A stretch of DNA of 64,000 nt from Xanthocytophaga agilis (GTDB lineage: Bacteria > Bacteroidota > Bacteroidia > Cytophagales > 172606-1): positions 124,001-188,000 of the forward strand of contig NZ_JASJOU010000003.1 of assembly GCF_030068605.1 (NCBI RefSeq), given 5' to 3'. A model generated the notes under the pieces. That model had not been told where the DNA came from. It searched no databases and saw only the letters and a list, made by a program, of their open reading frames with translations. The position numbers and the translations under genes were made by a program. Each line of letters begins with the position of its first letter. The stretch's first letter is position 1. Positions 1-8,100 of this stretch are shown in pieces.

Positions 1-2815
1 TGCTAATGTAGATTTGCCTCCTGTATCCCCAAATAAGATATTGGAATTTGCGGTTGAGCTAACACTAATGTTACCATTAAAAGCATTGGCTGTTCCAGCT
101 CGTGCCAGATAGATTCCGCTTGCACTGATTCCTGTATTGATGACGGTCAGATCTCCATTAAAGGTATCACTCGTGGTTTGTGCACTGGTAATATAGCCAC
201 CAGTAGCTGAAGAAAACTTAATGGTAGTAGCCCCATTAAACACATTACCCCCATTGCCTACATCTCCACTATTGCCTGTCTTTTCTAAAGAAGCGGTACT
301 ATTACAGGTTACTCCATTTAAGTTTATCCCTCCGGCTGTTGCCGTTAAGGCACCTCCAAAAGTCGTGGCTGGGCCCAACGTTAAAACGGAGCTACCTGTC
401 ATAGGTAAATTAATGGCAGTAGTTCCATTTTGTATCAAACTAGACAATTGAAGAGTACCCGCTGAAAACCCTTGTGACCCTACAAATATGGTTTTACCTG
501 TTGCTAAAGTAGAAGTTCCTCCACTCTGGCCAATAGCCATAGGTGAGTTGCCTGTCGAATTAACCGTAATGTTTCCATTGAACTCTGTGCCTGGTGAAGA
601 AAAAGCCAGCAGAAAGCTCCATCCGCCTCCTGACCCTGTGTTAATCAAAGTCAGGTCTCCATTGAAAATGTCTTTAGTGTATCGTCCGGTTAAGAAAAAG
701 CTAGATCCGCCACTACCAGAGTACTTTAAAGTAGTAGCTCCGTTAAACACATTCCCTCCATTGCCATATTCTCCACTTCCATTGGTCTTCTCTAGTGAAG
801 CAGTACTATTACAGGTTACTCCATTTAAGTTTATCCCTCCGGCTGTTGCTGTCAAGGCTCCATTGATTGTTGTGGCTGGACCTAAGGTTAAAACGGAGCT
901 ACCTGTCATAGGTAAATTAATGGCAATACTTCCATTTTGAGTAATCCCTGATAGTTGAAAAGTTCCAGCAGAGAAACCCTGAGAGCCTACTGAAATGGTT
1001 TTGCCTGTTGCTAAAGTAGAAGTTCCTCCACTCTGGCCAATAGCCATAGGTGAGTTGCCTGTCGAATTAACCGTAATGTTTCCATTGAACTCTGTGCCTG
1101 GTGAAGAAAAAGCCAGCAGAAAGCTCCATCCGCCTCCTGACCCTGTGTTAATCAAAGTCAGGTCTCCATTGAAAATGTCTTTAGTGTATCGTCCGGTTAA
1201 GAAAAAGCTAGATCCGCCACTACCAGAGTACTTTAAAGTAGTAGCTCCGTTAAACACATTCCCTCCATTGCCATATTCTCCACTTCCATTGGTCTTCTCT
1301 AGTGAAGCAGTACTATTACAGGTTACTCCATTTAAGTTTATCCCTCCGGCTGTTGCCGTTAAGGCACCTCCAAAAGTCGTGGCTGGGCCCAACGTTAGAA
1401 TAGAAGTTCCGGTCAGTGGTAGACTTATAGCAGTAGTTCCATTTTGAGTAATCCCTGATAATTGAAGAGTTCCAGCAGAGAAACCCTGAGAGCCTACTGA
1501 AATGGTTTTACCTGTTGCCAGCGTGGATTTGCCTCCTCCCTGACCTATAGCAATACCTCCATTAGCCGTAGAATTTACAGTGATATTACCATTAAACTCA
1601 GTACCTGCTGTAACATAGGCTAGAAAAATCCCATAATTAGTTGTTGTTGTATTGATTAAAGTCAAATCTCCATTGAATATATCTTTCGTATTTCTAGCAC
1701 TGGCCAAATACCCCCCACTACCAGAGTACTTTAAAGTAGTCGCTCCATTAAACACATTACCTCCATTGCCGTTATCTCCACTATTGCCTGTTTTTTCTAA
1801 AGAAGCGGTACTATTACAGGTTACTCCATTCAGATTAATGCTACCAGCCGTTGCTGTTAAGGCGCCACCCAAAGTTGTAGCTGGACCTAATGTCAGAATA
1901 GAATTTCCTGTCATAGATAGATTTACAGCAGCAGTACCATTCTGGGTGAATCCTGATAACTGAAGCAAGCCTGAAGACCAGCCTTGAGAACCAATAGAAA
2001 TGGTTTTACCTGTTGCTAAAGTAGAAGTTCCTCCACCCTGACCGAAATCAATACCTCCATTAGCCGTAGACGTAAAGGTGATGTTGCCATTAAACTCGGT
2101 ACCTGCTGCTTGTTGAGCTAGCATAATACCATAATTAGTTGTTGCTGTATTGATTAAAGCCAAATCTCCATTAAAAATATCTTTTACAGATTGTGCACTA
2201 ATCAGATAGCCGCCATTATTGACTGAATATTTGATTGTTGTAGCTCCATTGAATACATTACCACCCAAACCTGCATCAGAAGATGTTCCTGTTTTTTCTA
2301 AAGAAGCGGTACTATTACAGGTTATACCATTCAATAATATTCCGCCTGCTGTTGCCGTTAATGGCCCATTAATCGTTGTAGCAGGTCCTACCCGTAAAAG
2401 AGAATTACCTGTCAGTGGTAAATTCACAGCCGTATTTCCATTCTGAGTGAATCCTGATAACTGAAGCAAGCCTGAAGACCAGCCTTGAGAACCAATAGAA
2501 ATGGTTTTACCTGTTGCTAAAGTAGAAGTTCCTCTACCCTGACCGAAATCAATACCTCCATTAGCCGTAGACGTAAAGGTGATGTTGCCATTAAACTCGG
2601 TACCTGCTGCTTGTTGAGCCAGCATGATACCATAATTTCCTGCTCCTGTATTGATTAAAATCAGATCTCCATTAAAAATATCTTTTACAGATTGTGCACT
2701 AATCAGATAGCCGCCATTATTGACTGAATATTTGATTGTTGTAGTTCCATTGAATACATTGCCGCCTACACTCAGATCTGAAGATGTTCCTGTCTTTTCA
2801 AAAGAGGCTGTAGTA
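1..2815 (-). repeat. Protein-coding tandem repeats of about 500 bp
   Basis: The anchor atggtttt..cctgttgc recurs at 488, 995, 1502, 2000 and 2501, so successive units are 507, 507, 498 and 501 bp. All are multiples of three. The units starting near 488 and 995 are almost identical at DNA level for roughly 400 bp, while the outer units are clearly diverged. This pattern fits recent unequal crossing-over or gene conversion inside the surface-protein gene. Confidence 0.9.
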
Positions 2816-3249
2816 TTAAAAGTCGTATACTGAAAAATAATACTACCACTTACTATATTGACACTAGCATTGATAACAGGTCCAGTGGAACTTCCTCCAA
2901 ACGTAGTGGCAGTTCCGGTAGCATTGATAGCACCTATCCCTACTGTGCCTGTAGTAAAGGTACCTACTCCTGTAATGTTGAGTGTATAGCCGTTAAGCTG
3001 AATAGATCCTGATTGTAATGTAAAGTTTGTCACTGTTACATTGCCAGATAATGCAGGGGCATTGCTGGCTGTAGCAATGGTGACATTATCAGTCGATGTA
3101 GGCACACCTGCCGGACTCCAGTTTGAGGCTGTATTCCAGTTTGTACTGCTACTTCCTGTCCAGGTATAACTGGCGGATAAGGCAGGAAGAATACTTCCCA
3201 GAAAAAGCAGCATTACCAACAGGCTTTTTCGGTGTTTACCTTTATACAT
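1..3249 (-). CDS. Secreted repetitive surface protein, partial (C-terminus beyond the window)
   Basis: The frame is open without a stop from the ATG at 3249 to the window edge (1,083 codons). The N-terminus MYKGKHRKSLLVML continues into a hydrophobic segment ending near LPALSA, a good signal peptide. It is followed by a WTG-containing segment (SYTWTGSSSTNW) typical of Bacteroidota adhesin-like proteins. From about residue 145 on, the protein consists of repeats of 166-169 residues rich in Gly, Thr, Asn and Ser, with recurring pieces such as GNVFNGATT, KDIFNGDL, EFNGNIT and TATAGG. The spacing suggests a beta-helix or beta-solenoid. A T9SS sorting domain would be expected at the missing C-terminus, but that is inference. 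It is transcribed divergently from the XRE regulator. Function is unknown; an adhesin or matrix protein is the most natural guess. Confidence 0.85.
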   Translation of the reverse strand, partial: MYKGKHRKSLLVMLLFLGSILPALSASYTWTGSSSTNWNTASNWSPAGVPTSTDNVTIATASNAPALSGNVTVTNFTLQSGSIQLNGYTLNITGVGTFTTGTVGIGAINATGTATTFGGSSTGPVINASVNIVSGSIIFQYTTFNTTASFEKTGTSSDLSVGGNVFNGTTTIKYSVNNGGYLISAQSVKDIFNGDLILINTGAGNYGIMLAQQAAGTEFNGNITFTSTANGGIDFGQGRGTSTLATGKTISIGSQGWSSGLLQLSGFTQNGNTAVNLPLTGNSLLRVGPATTINGPLTATAGGILLNGITCNSTASLEKTGTSSDAGLGGNVFNGATTIKYSVNNGGYLISAQSVKDIFNGDLALINTATTNYGIMLAQQAAGTEFNGNITFTSTANGGIDFGQGGGTSTLATGKTISIGSQGWSSGLLQLSGFTQNGTAAVNLSMTGNSILTLGPATTLGGALTATAGSINLNGVTCNSTASLEKTGNSGDNGNGGNVFNGATTLKYSGSGGYLASARNTKDIFNGDLTLINTTTTNYGIFLAYVTAGTEFNGNITVNSTANGGIAIGQGGGKSTLATGKTISVGSQGFSAGTLQLSGITQNGTTAISLPLTGTSILTLGPATTFGGALTATAGGINLNGVTCNSTASLEKTNGSGEYGNGGNVFNGATTLKYSGSGGSSFFLTGRYTKDIFNGDLTLINTGSGGGWSFLLAFSSPGTEFNGNITVNSTGNSPMAIGQSGGTSTLATGKTISVGSQGFSAGTFQLSGITQNGSIAINLPMTGSSVLTLGPATTINGALTATAGGINLNGVTCNSTASLEKTNGSGEYGNGGNVFNGATTLKYSGSGGSSFFLTGRYTKDIFNGDLTLINTGSGGGWSFLLAFSSPGTEFNGNITVNSTGNSPMAIGQSGGTSTLATGKTIFVGSQGFSAGTLQLSSLIQNGTTAINLPMTGSSVLTLGPATTFGGALTATAGGINLNGVTCNSTASLEKTGNSGDVGNGGNVFNGATTIKFSSATGGYITSAQTTSDTFNGDLTVINTGISASGIYLARAGTANAFNGNISVSSTANSNILFGDTGGKSTLA

Positions 3250-3920
3250 ATAGTGTATGTTTATATGAATGTTATTTTGGTTTCTGACTGGTAGTAAGTA
3301 TGGACAACTATTTTTTGCTAATCTTTTTAAAATTCAAAAACTCTCTCTTATCAGCCACTTACAGGTTACACTTAGCTACTAGTATCACAGCCAGCCAATT
3401 GGTTATCCAGATCTGATCCGTTTTCATAAGGAAATAGGTAAACCCTACAAAATGGACCTATTTAGCAAGAATGGTAGAATATTTTTTTCCCCTCAAAGTG
3501 TATTGTTACCTGTAAGTCAATGATCATTTGGGTGTTAGAAGATATCGAAGAAGCAACAAGCATATTGGTTACTATACTTTCTTTTTAAAATACAAAATCC
3601 AAATATCAGTATACTAGTTACTTTATTATAGAAAGATGAATAAATAGAAGCTTGTTCCTATACATTCGTTTGTTTTACAAAGTTACTTATTAGCTATAAC
3701 TCTACTGTCTGAATAAAGCAACTTTCTTGAAACTGTAAGTTGTATTTTGAAACTGGAAGTTGTATTCCTCTTAAAAAGTAAAATACAACCACATAAACAG
3801 CGAAAATATCAGACTATATCACATAGAATATGAGATACTACTGAAGGTAATGTAACCTTAAACAAGAATATATATGGAAATGAAAACTATTTAAACTCAG
3901 ATCCCAAATAATAGTAACAA
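3250..3920. other. AT-rich divergent intergenic region
   Basis: This 671-bp gap separates the divergent starts of the surface protein (3249) and the XRE regulator (3921). I see no coding stretch in it. Its only clear structure is the 20-bp tandem repeat at 3727-3766 with an inverted half-copy at about 3780-3789. Promoters for both genes must lie here, but I cannot place them. Confidence 0.6.
3727..3766. promoter_or_regulatory. Candidate operator: two adjoining 20-bp direct repeats
   Basis: ttgaaactgtaagttgtatt (3727-3746) is followed immediately by the same 20-mer with one change, t to g at the tenth base (3747-3766). An inverted partial copy, aaaatacaac, lies at about 3780-3789 and pairs with gttgtatttt. 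The site is about 155 bp upstream of the XRE gene, in the divergent promoter region. Its role as a binding site for that regulator is inferred from position only. Confidence 0.45.
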
Positions 3921-4367
3921 ATGAAAATTGGTAATGCCATTCGTATTTTCAGGCATCTCAAAAAAATGACACACAAAGAAGTGGCCTTTCAGCTAGGCAT
4001 CACTCAACAAGCATATTCAAAAATTGAACGGGATGAGAGCAGTATTTCTGTAGAGCGCCTTATTGATATTGCAGACGTATTAGAAGTAGATATTAAGCAG
4101 ATATTAAACTACTCCTCCACTGAAGAGACTATTGCAGCCGCTAGTTCTGAAAATAGCCTTACTCCTGCTAACCCCTCTCTCCCATCCCGATTATCAACAG
4201 ATCGCCTGTCAGCAAAAAAACTTCAGTCTATGCATGAAACCATCACTGAGGAGAATATACTGTGGAAGATCATCGAGTATCAGCGGGAAGAAATGGAAGT
4301 ATTGCGAAACGAAAAAATGGAACTCTTAAAAATGCTTCAGCAACTGGATTTGCTTAAGAAACTATAG
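3921..4367 (+). CDS. XRE-family helix-turn-helix transcriptional regulator
   Basis: The protein has 148 residues. Residues 3-60 form a Cro/CI-type HTH: IRIFRHLKKMTHKEVAFQLG followed by ITQQAYSKIERDESSISV, the usual pattern of scaffold helix, recognition helix and conserved Glu-Arg. The middle is a Ser/Pro/Thr-rich linker. The last ~45 residues (TEENILWKIIEYQREEMEVL onward) are a likely coiled coil for oligomerisation. The ATG start directly begins the HTH, so no upstream start is needed. It lies divergent to the repetitive surface protein, with a tandem 20-bp repeat between them, so autoregulation or control of the surface gene is plausible. DNA binding is well supported by the motif; the target is not. 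Confidence 0.9.
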   Translation: MKIGNAIRIFRHLKKMTHKEVAFQLGITQQAYSKIERDESSISVERLIDIADVLEVDIKQILNYSSTEETIAAASSENSLTPANPSLPSRLSTDRLSAKKLQSMHETITEENILWKIIEYQREEMEVLRNEKMELLKMLQQLDLLKKL

Positions 4368-4516
4368 CCATTCAGGAAGTAGAGCAAGTGTGTTTGAGTT
4401 GAATAATCATAGTTGATATTGTCACGGATATAGATACATTAATTAATAAGCTATACCTGATGACTCACAATTTATCTATCCAACAAACCTATCTTTTCTA
4501 TCTTTTTTTTTGATTC

Positions 4517-4554
4517 AATCTTTCATCAGTACATATGTAAGCTGATGAAAGATT
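4517..4554. other. Strong hairpin between the XRE gene and the immunity-gene remnant
   Basis: Arms aatctttcatcag (4517-4529) and ctgatgaaagatt (4542-4554) pair perfectly over 13 bp. The loop contains its own palindrome, tacatatgta. A T run precedes the hairpin on the + strand but no T run follows it on either strand in the right direction, so it is not a textbook terminator. It may be a recombination scar or a 3'-end structure. Confidence 0.5.
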
Positions 4555-4596
4555 CTATACAACTATTGATAAATCAGATTTTTCGTATCTGATGGC

Positions 4597-4812
4597 TTAT
4601 CTGGGATACGTACATTCTACCTTGTGTTTCTGAATAAAGGTTCTTAGCTTGGCTAATACATAACTTATCCCTTCCTGGGTGCCTACTACCGCATATACCC
4701 CTGTCCTATTTCTCCTAATCCTTCCTCCTAACCCGGTAGGCAAATGTAATTCTTTTAATACACCTTCATAAGATTCAGCTCTGCTTTCCCAGAAGAAATG
4801 ATGTGTAGGATT
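4597..4812 (-). pseudogene. C-terminal remnant of an RxGM-family immunity-like gene
   Basis: Reading the minus strand gives about 70 codons ending in TAA at 4597, with the stretch YEGVLKELHLPTGLGG and then EGISYVLAKLRTFIQKHKVE. These match the C-terminus of the gene at 28680-29360 (YDSILKELHLPTGLGG and QGISYVLTKLKTFIQERKVE). Similarity is also visible at DNA level and runs a little past the stop. No start codon or N-terminal half is present. This is therefore a truncated duplicate, about 24 kb from its relative. Confidence 0.85.
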
Positions 4813-4961
4813 AGCTATACAATTCTCCGATGAAGTGTACTCATTTGAACGTTTTTAGCTATAATTTACGCTTCACTTTCTATTTTTTTCAAATCAATAA
4901 CTATCTTTACTTAACAATCTTTGTTGCCTCCCCTGATCACTAACGTTAATTCCAAACCCTA

Positions 4962-5531
4962 TTGACCCCATTTCACACTGAAGAAGATCTGATACGGCAG
5001 CTAAAAGAAGGCAATCAGGCTGCTTTTAAAACGATCTTTCATTTGTATTACAGGCCTTTAACCTTGTTTGCAATGAAATACGTGGGAGATGTAGAAGAGG
5101 CAAAAGAGATTACACAGGAATTTTTCATCCGGTTTTGGGAAAAACACGCTTCGGTTGAAATCAATTTCTCCTTAAAAACCTATCTCTACCATTCAGTCCG
5201 GAACGCCTGTTATAATTTTATAGAGAAAAATAAAGTTGCTCAGCGAAGATTAACGGACTGGAAGGAAAATCCTTTTATTCAGGACCCTATCCTTGATAAA
5301 ATCATCGCAGCGGAACAGGAAGAAATATTGTTAAAGGGGATTGATAGTCTACCTGAAAAATGCAAGGAGATTTTTATGATGAGCCGAATCGAAAAACTCT
5401 CTAATAAAGAAATTGCGGCTAAACTACAGATCTCCGTTAAAACAGTAGAGGGGCAAATCACAATAGCACTGAAAAGGTTAAAAAATTTACTTATCTCTCT
5501 CCTACTCTCTTTCGGATTTCTACTCCGATAA
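4962..5531 (+). CDS. ECF-type RNA polymerase sigma factor (RpoE/FecI-like)
   Basis: The protein has 189 residues. Sigma region 2 spans about residues 20-85, with YYRPLTLFAMKYVGDVEEA and then EITQEFFIRFWEK (the DxxQExF-type core-binding helix). Sigma region 4 spans about residues 120-175, with LPEKCKEIFMMSRIEKLSNK and an HTH (EIAAKLQISVKTVEGQI). The hydrophobic tail is common in Bacteroidota ECF factors. The frame can only start at TTG (4962), because the next in-frame ATG is inside region 2. By known analogy it should be held by the FecR at 8101-9171 and released when the STN-bearing SusC senses its substrate. Unusually, a T9SS protein gene and a 750-bp gap lie between sigma and fecR. Confidence 0.92.
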   Translation: MTPFHTEEDLIRQLKEGNQAAFKTIFHLYYRPLTLFAMKYVGDVEEAKEITQEFFIRFWEKHASVEINFSLKTYLYHSVRNACYNFIEKNKVAQRRLTDWKENPFIQDPILDKIIAAEQEEILLKGIDSLPEKCKEIFMMSRIEKLSNKEIAAKLQISVKTVEGQITIALKRLKNLLISLLLSFGFLLR

Positions 5532-5789
5532 ATAATCTCCTCTCAGTCAGTAGCTTACCTGCACTGATTTCTCTAGCTACAGGTAAAAGATCCTAATCCT
5601 GTCCCATATCTTTTCTGGAAAAAAAGAAAGTTTCTGGCGCAGGTATTCACCCGTGCCCATTTCAAAAGCAGCGTCCGCTGTGTTGGTAGGCAAACCCTTG
5701 TTTAGGTACAATCACAAATCTAAATAAGGCTCATTATTATTAAGTGTGGGCTTGGGTTTATTTTTGAGAATTAATCTCTCATCATTTGT
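5532..5789. other. Intergenic stretch before the dispersed repeat
   Basis: No gene or convincing regulatory element was seen between the sigma-factor stop and the dispersed repeat. The DNA upstream of the repeat at 5745-5765 (ggtttattttt-like) resembles the tail of the terminator at 17431, which also precedes the second repeat copy. Confidence 0.5.
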
Positions 5790-6040
5790 CTATTGTCACT
5801 TACATTGCTCTTCCACTGACCTCTTCATTTTTTGCTCACACACAAATCTGGCTCACCAAACTCTCGTTTGGTGAGCCAGATTTGTGTGTGAGCAAAAAAG
5901 GGCACTTTTCTCCGAACCTCCCGCCCACAGGCCAAAGGCCAACCTCGCGGAGAAAAGAAGCCCAACGCACCTACACGACCATTCGTTATTTAAGTTGTCT
6001 TTGCTCTCTTTGTGACATTTATTATTCTTTCTCAATAGCA
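5790..6040. repeat. Dispersed intergenic repeat, copy 1
   Basis: About 250 bp resembling 17475-17690. Shared blocks are a T/C-rich lead (cttacat.cTCTTc), ttttttgct, cacttttctccg, ggccaaaggccaacctcg followed by cggagaaaag, cgcacctacac, and a trailing tttgctctctttgt. The segment cttttctccg ... cggagaaaag forms a 10-bp stem around a second mini-hairpin ggcc-aaa-ggcc. Short open frames inside it on the minus strand encode the same CRC.G.LFSARLAFG peptide in both copies, which I take as a by-product. It may be a non-autonomous mobile or REP-like element. Confidence 0.75.
5828..5899. repeat. Perfect 34-bp inverted repeat with 4-nt loop
   Basis: Positions 5828-5861 and 5866-5899 are exact reverse complements around the loop tctc. 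The stem begins with six T and ends with six A, and its core is gctcacacacaaatctggct. Transcribed from the plus strand it gives a long hairpin starting with U6. In the second repeat copy (17.5 kb) the same place has a shorter inverted structure around ttttttgctt. It could be a bidirectional terminator or an element end. Confidence 0.9.
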
Positions 6041-6282
6041 TTTTTTACTCAAAATTCGGGATAAGTCATATGTAGGTCCGAACGGACGTTCGAACCAGCA
6101 CTTCCTTTTTCAGTCCTTCATTTTCAGAAAAGATATAGGACACGATAAGGGTAGAACGTACATATCGCAGGCAAGTCCTCCATCCTCTTCAAAAAATCTT
6201 TTAAAAATAATTCAACTTCTTTTAAGGGGTGGCTAACGGTTTCCTGTCTTATGGCAAATTCTAGCATAAGCCTTACCATTCT
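6041..6282. other. Leader of the choice-of-anchor J gene
   Basis: No gene is visible in these 240 bp between the dispersed repeat and the start at 6283. A promoter for the uptake operon could lie here, but I could not identify a clear TTTG / TAnnTTTG pair. Confidence 0.4.
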
Positions 6283-8070
6283 ATGTCGAAACTCTACCTA
6301 GCCTATTTAGTAATCCCCCTTTGTATCGTATCCCTGTTCTGTCCAACTGCTCAGGCTCAGAACGTTACCTTTTATGAAAACTTTGACAATACCAAAATAG
6401 GCGAATTGCCTACCGGATGGACGTATTATCAGTCGGGAGGGAGTAATCCAGATAGTCACTGGATGGTCTCGACCAAAGACATGTTCGGATCTAAATTAGC
6501 CTGGAGTAACTGGGGAGATGATGCGCTGGCAGGCGATATTGATGAAGATTGGCTCATTACCCCTAAAATCACTCCTAAAAACGGCGATTTTCTCATCTTT
6601 GACGCTTCTCAGGTATTTGTCGACACAGTTTTCGGATCAAAATACCATGTATTACTATCTACAAAATCCAATGCACCGGGAGATTTTACAGATACACTGG
6701 CCAGTTATACAGAAGAGGAATTTCCGGGATATGAGGAAACATTATACCTGGACCTGAAAGGATATTACAACAAGCCCATTTACATAGCTTTTGTGCATGA
6801 AAACAGTTCCACAGACTGGCATAATGTAGATGACTGGTACCTAGACAATGTCTGGGTCCGCCCCAGACAACGGGCCGGATTTTATCAGCAGGAAATCTAT
6901 AGCCAAACCACTGACGTGCTACCCTTAAAATATACGGCAACAGGTGTGATGATCGGTATTAAACTAACCATTATCGGCGATTACGATCTGGCCAACCTTA
7001 CCTCGCTGACGTTCGCTAAAAAAGGCACGATTGATCCTTCACAAATCACCAGTGCCTCTCTATATTCTACTGGGCAGGATTCGTTTATTGCCACCAATGA
7101 TGAGGAAAACAGTATCCAGGGGGAGCTTTTTGGAACCGTGTCTACGCCTGACAGTACATTTGAGATCAAAGGCAATATGCAGCTACCTGTGGGAGACAAC
7201 TATTTCTGGCTGTTCTACAAGATCAACCCGGCGTATGCCCCCAGCTATCCTTACGAGGACGCAAGTGCTGCCTTTACAAAGGTGGAGGTTAATGGTCAGC
7301 AACATGCCCTTACGCCCCCGGAAAAAACGGTGGCAAGGCCTATCGTAGAGTCGTGGCCTGCAAACGACAGTATCCAGCACGCCATAGAACTGTTGCCCGT
7401 TGGCGGCAGATATGGTTCGTACAATACGCGGGCCCAACCGGAACCTGCTTTCGAAAGCTTAGCCTATTGTGCACCGGAAGGGTATTTTGATGTGGCCAAT
7501 TCCATCTGGTGGTATTTTAAAGCCCTTTCTGACGGCTATATGACAGTTGACCTTTCGGAGACTGATTTTAATACCATCTTATTGATTCTGGATAAGAATT
7601 TTGATCAGTTTGCCTGCAACGATAATATCTCACAGGAACAACTACAATCTAAAATTGTCGGTTACGAAGTCAAAGCAGGCCAGGAGTTGTACATTCGGGT
7701 AACCGGTGCAGGTACACCCAATGATCCGAATGGGCCGTCTGGTATAGTGGTATTGGATTTCAACTTTACCAACGCTCCCCTGGGAACCGATGATTCGCAT
7801 TACAACTGGGGTACACTTTCTGCTCCCTATCCTAATCCCTCTCATGGTAAAACCTATATCGATTTTGACGTAAAACAGCCTTCCAAAATCAGTTTTGAAG
7901 TCGTAAATCTGGTAGGGGCATCGGTTTGGACTAGCAAGGAAAATACGTATGCGCCAGGAGTCAAACACACCGTACCGATAGACACGGTTGCCTTGCCTGC
8001 TGGCACCTACATTTTGCATATCAAAGGAGATTCCATTCACGCAAGCCGAAAGCTGATTATAACCCGCTAA
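6283..8070 (+). CDS. Secreted choice-of-anchor J protein with T9SS type A sorting domain
   Basis: The protein has 595 residues. The signal peptide is residues 1-25 (MSKLYLAYLVIPLCIVSLF, ending TAQA). Residues ~28-195 match a choice-of-anchor J / MAM-like jelly-roll, with FYENFDNTKIGELPTGW at the start and DNVWVRP at the end. The middle (~200-500) has beta-sandwich character, including a segment like the pre-peptidase C-terminal domain (DDNISQEQLQ region). The last ~80 residues are a T9SS type A domain: PYPNPSHGKTYIDF, then LPAGTYILHI and a final RKLIITR. The protein should cross the outer membrane by T9SS and be cell-surface attached or released. It is the first gene of the uptake locus, 30 bp before fecR, and probably helps capture or bind the substrate. 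Confidence 0.88.
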   Translation: MSKLYLAYLVIPLCIVSLFCPTAQAQNVTFYENFDNTKIGELPTGWTYYQSGGSNPDSHWMVSTKDMFGSKLAWSNWGDDALAGDIDEDWLITPKITPKNGDFLIFDASQVFVDTVFGSKYHVLLSTKSNAPGDFTDTLASYTEEEFPGYEETLYLDLKGYYNKPIYIAFVHENSSTDWHNVDDWYLDNVWVRPRQRAGFYQQEIYSQTTDVLPLKYTATGVMIGIKLTIIGDYDLANLTSLTFAKKGTIDPSQITSASLYSTGQDSFIATNDEENSIQGELFGTVSTPDSTFEIKGNMQLPVGDNYFWLFYKINPAYAPSYPYEDASAAFTKVEVNGQQHALTPPEKTVARPIVESWPANDSIQHAIELLPVGGRYGSYNTRAQPEPAFESLAYCAPEGYFDVANSIWWYFKALSDGYMTVDLSETDFNTILLILDKNFDQFACNDNISQEQLQSKIVGYEVKAGQELYIRVTGAGTPNDPNGPSGIVVLDFNFTNAPLGTDDSHYNWGTLSAPYPNPSHGKTYIDFDVKQPSKISFEVVNLVGASVWTSKENTYAPGVKHTVPIDTVALPAGTYILHIKGDSIHASRKLIITR

Positions 8071-8100
8071 CGAGATTATAGTCTGATAACTAACAGATTG

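Noticed and set aside
221-2446. Several plus-strand open frames of 75-150 codons with similar sequences
   Set aside because: They are antisense to the tandem repeats of the minus-strand surface protein, whose frame is open throughout and has a signal peptide. The similarity among them follows from the DNA repeat.
488-2815. A CRISPR array
   Set aside because: The units are about 500 bp, in frame and protein-coding; there are no short repeats with unique spacers.
5786-6064. Short genes in the dispersed repeat (both strands), and the like at 17358-17688
   Set aside because: The frames exist in both repeat copies only because the DNA is repeated; they have no start signal, and the stems rather than codons seem conserved.
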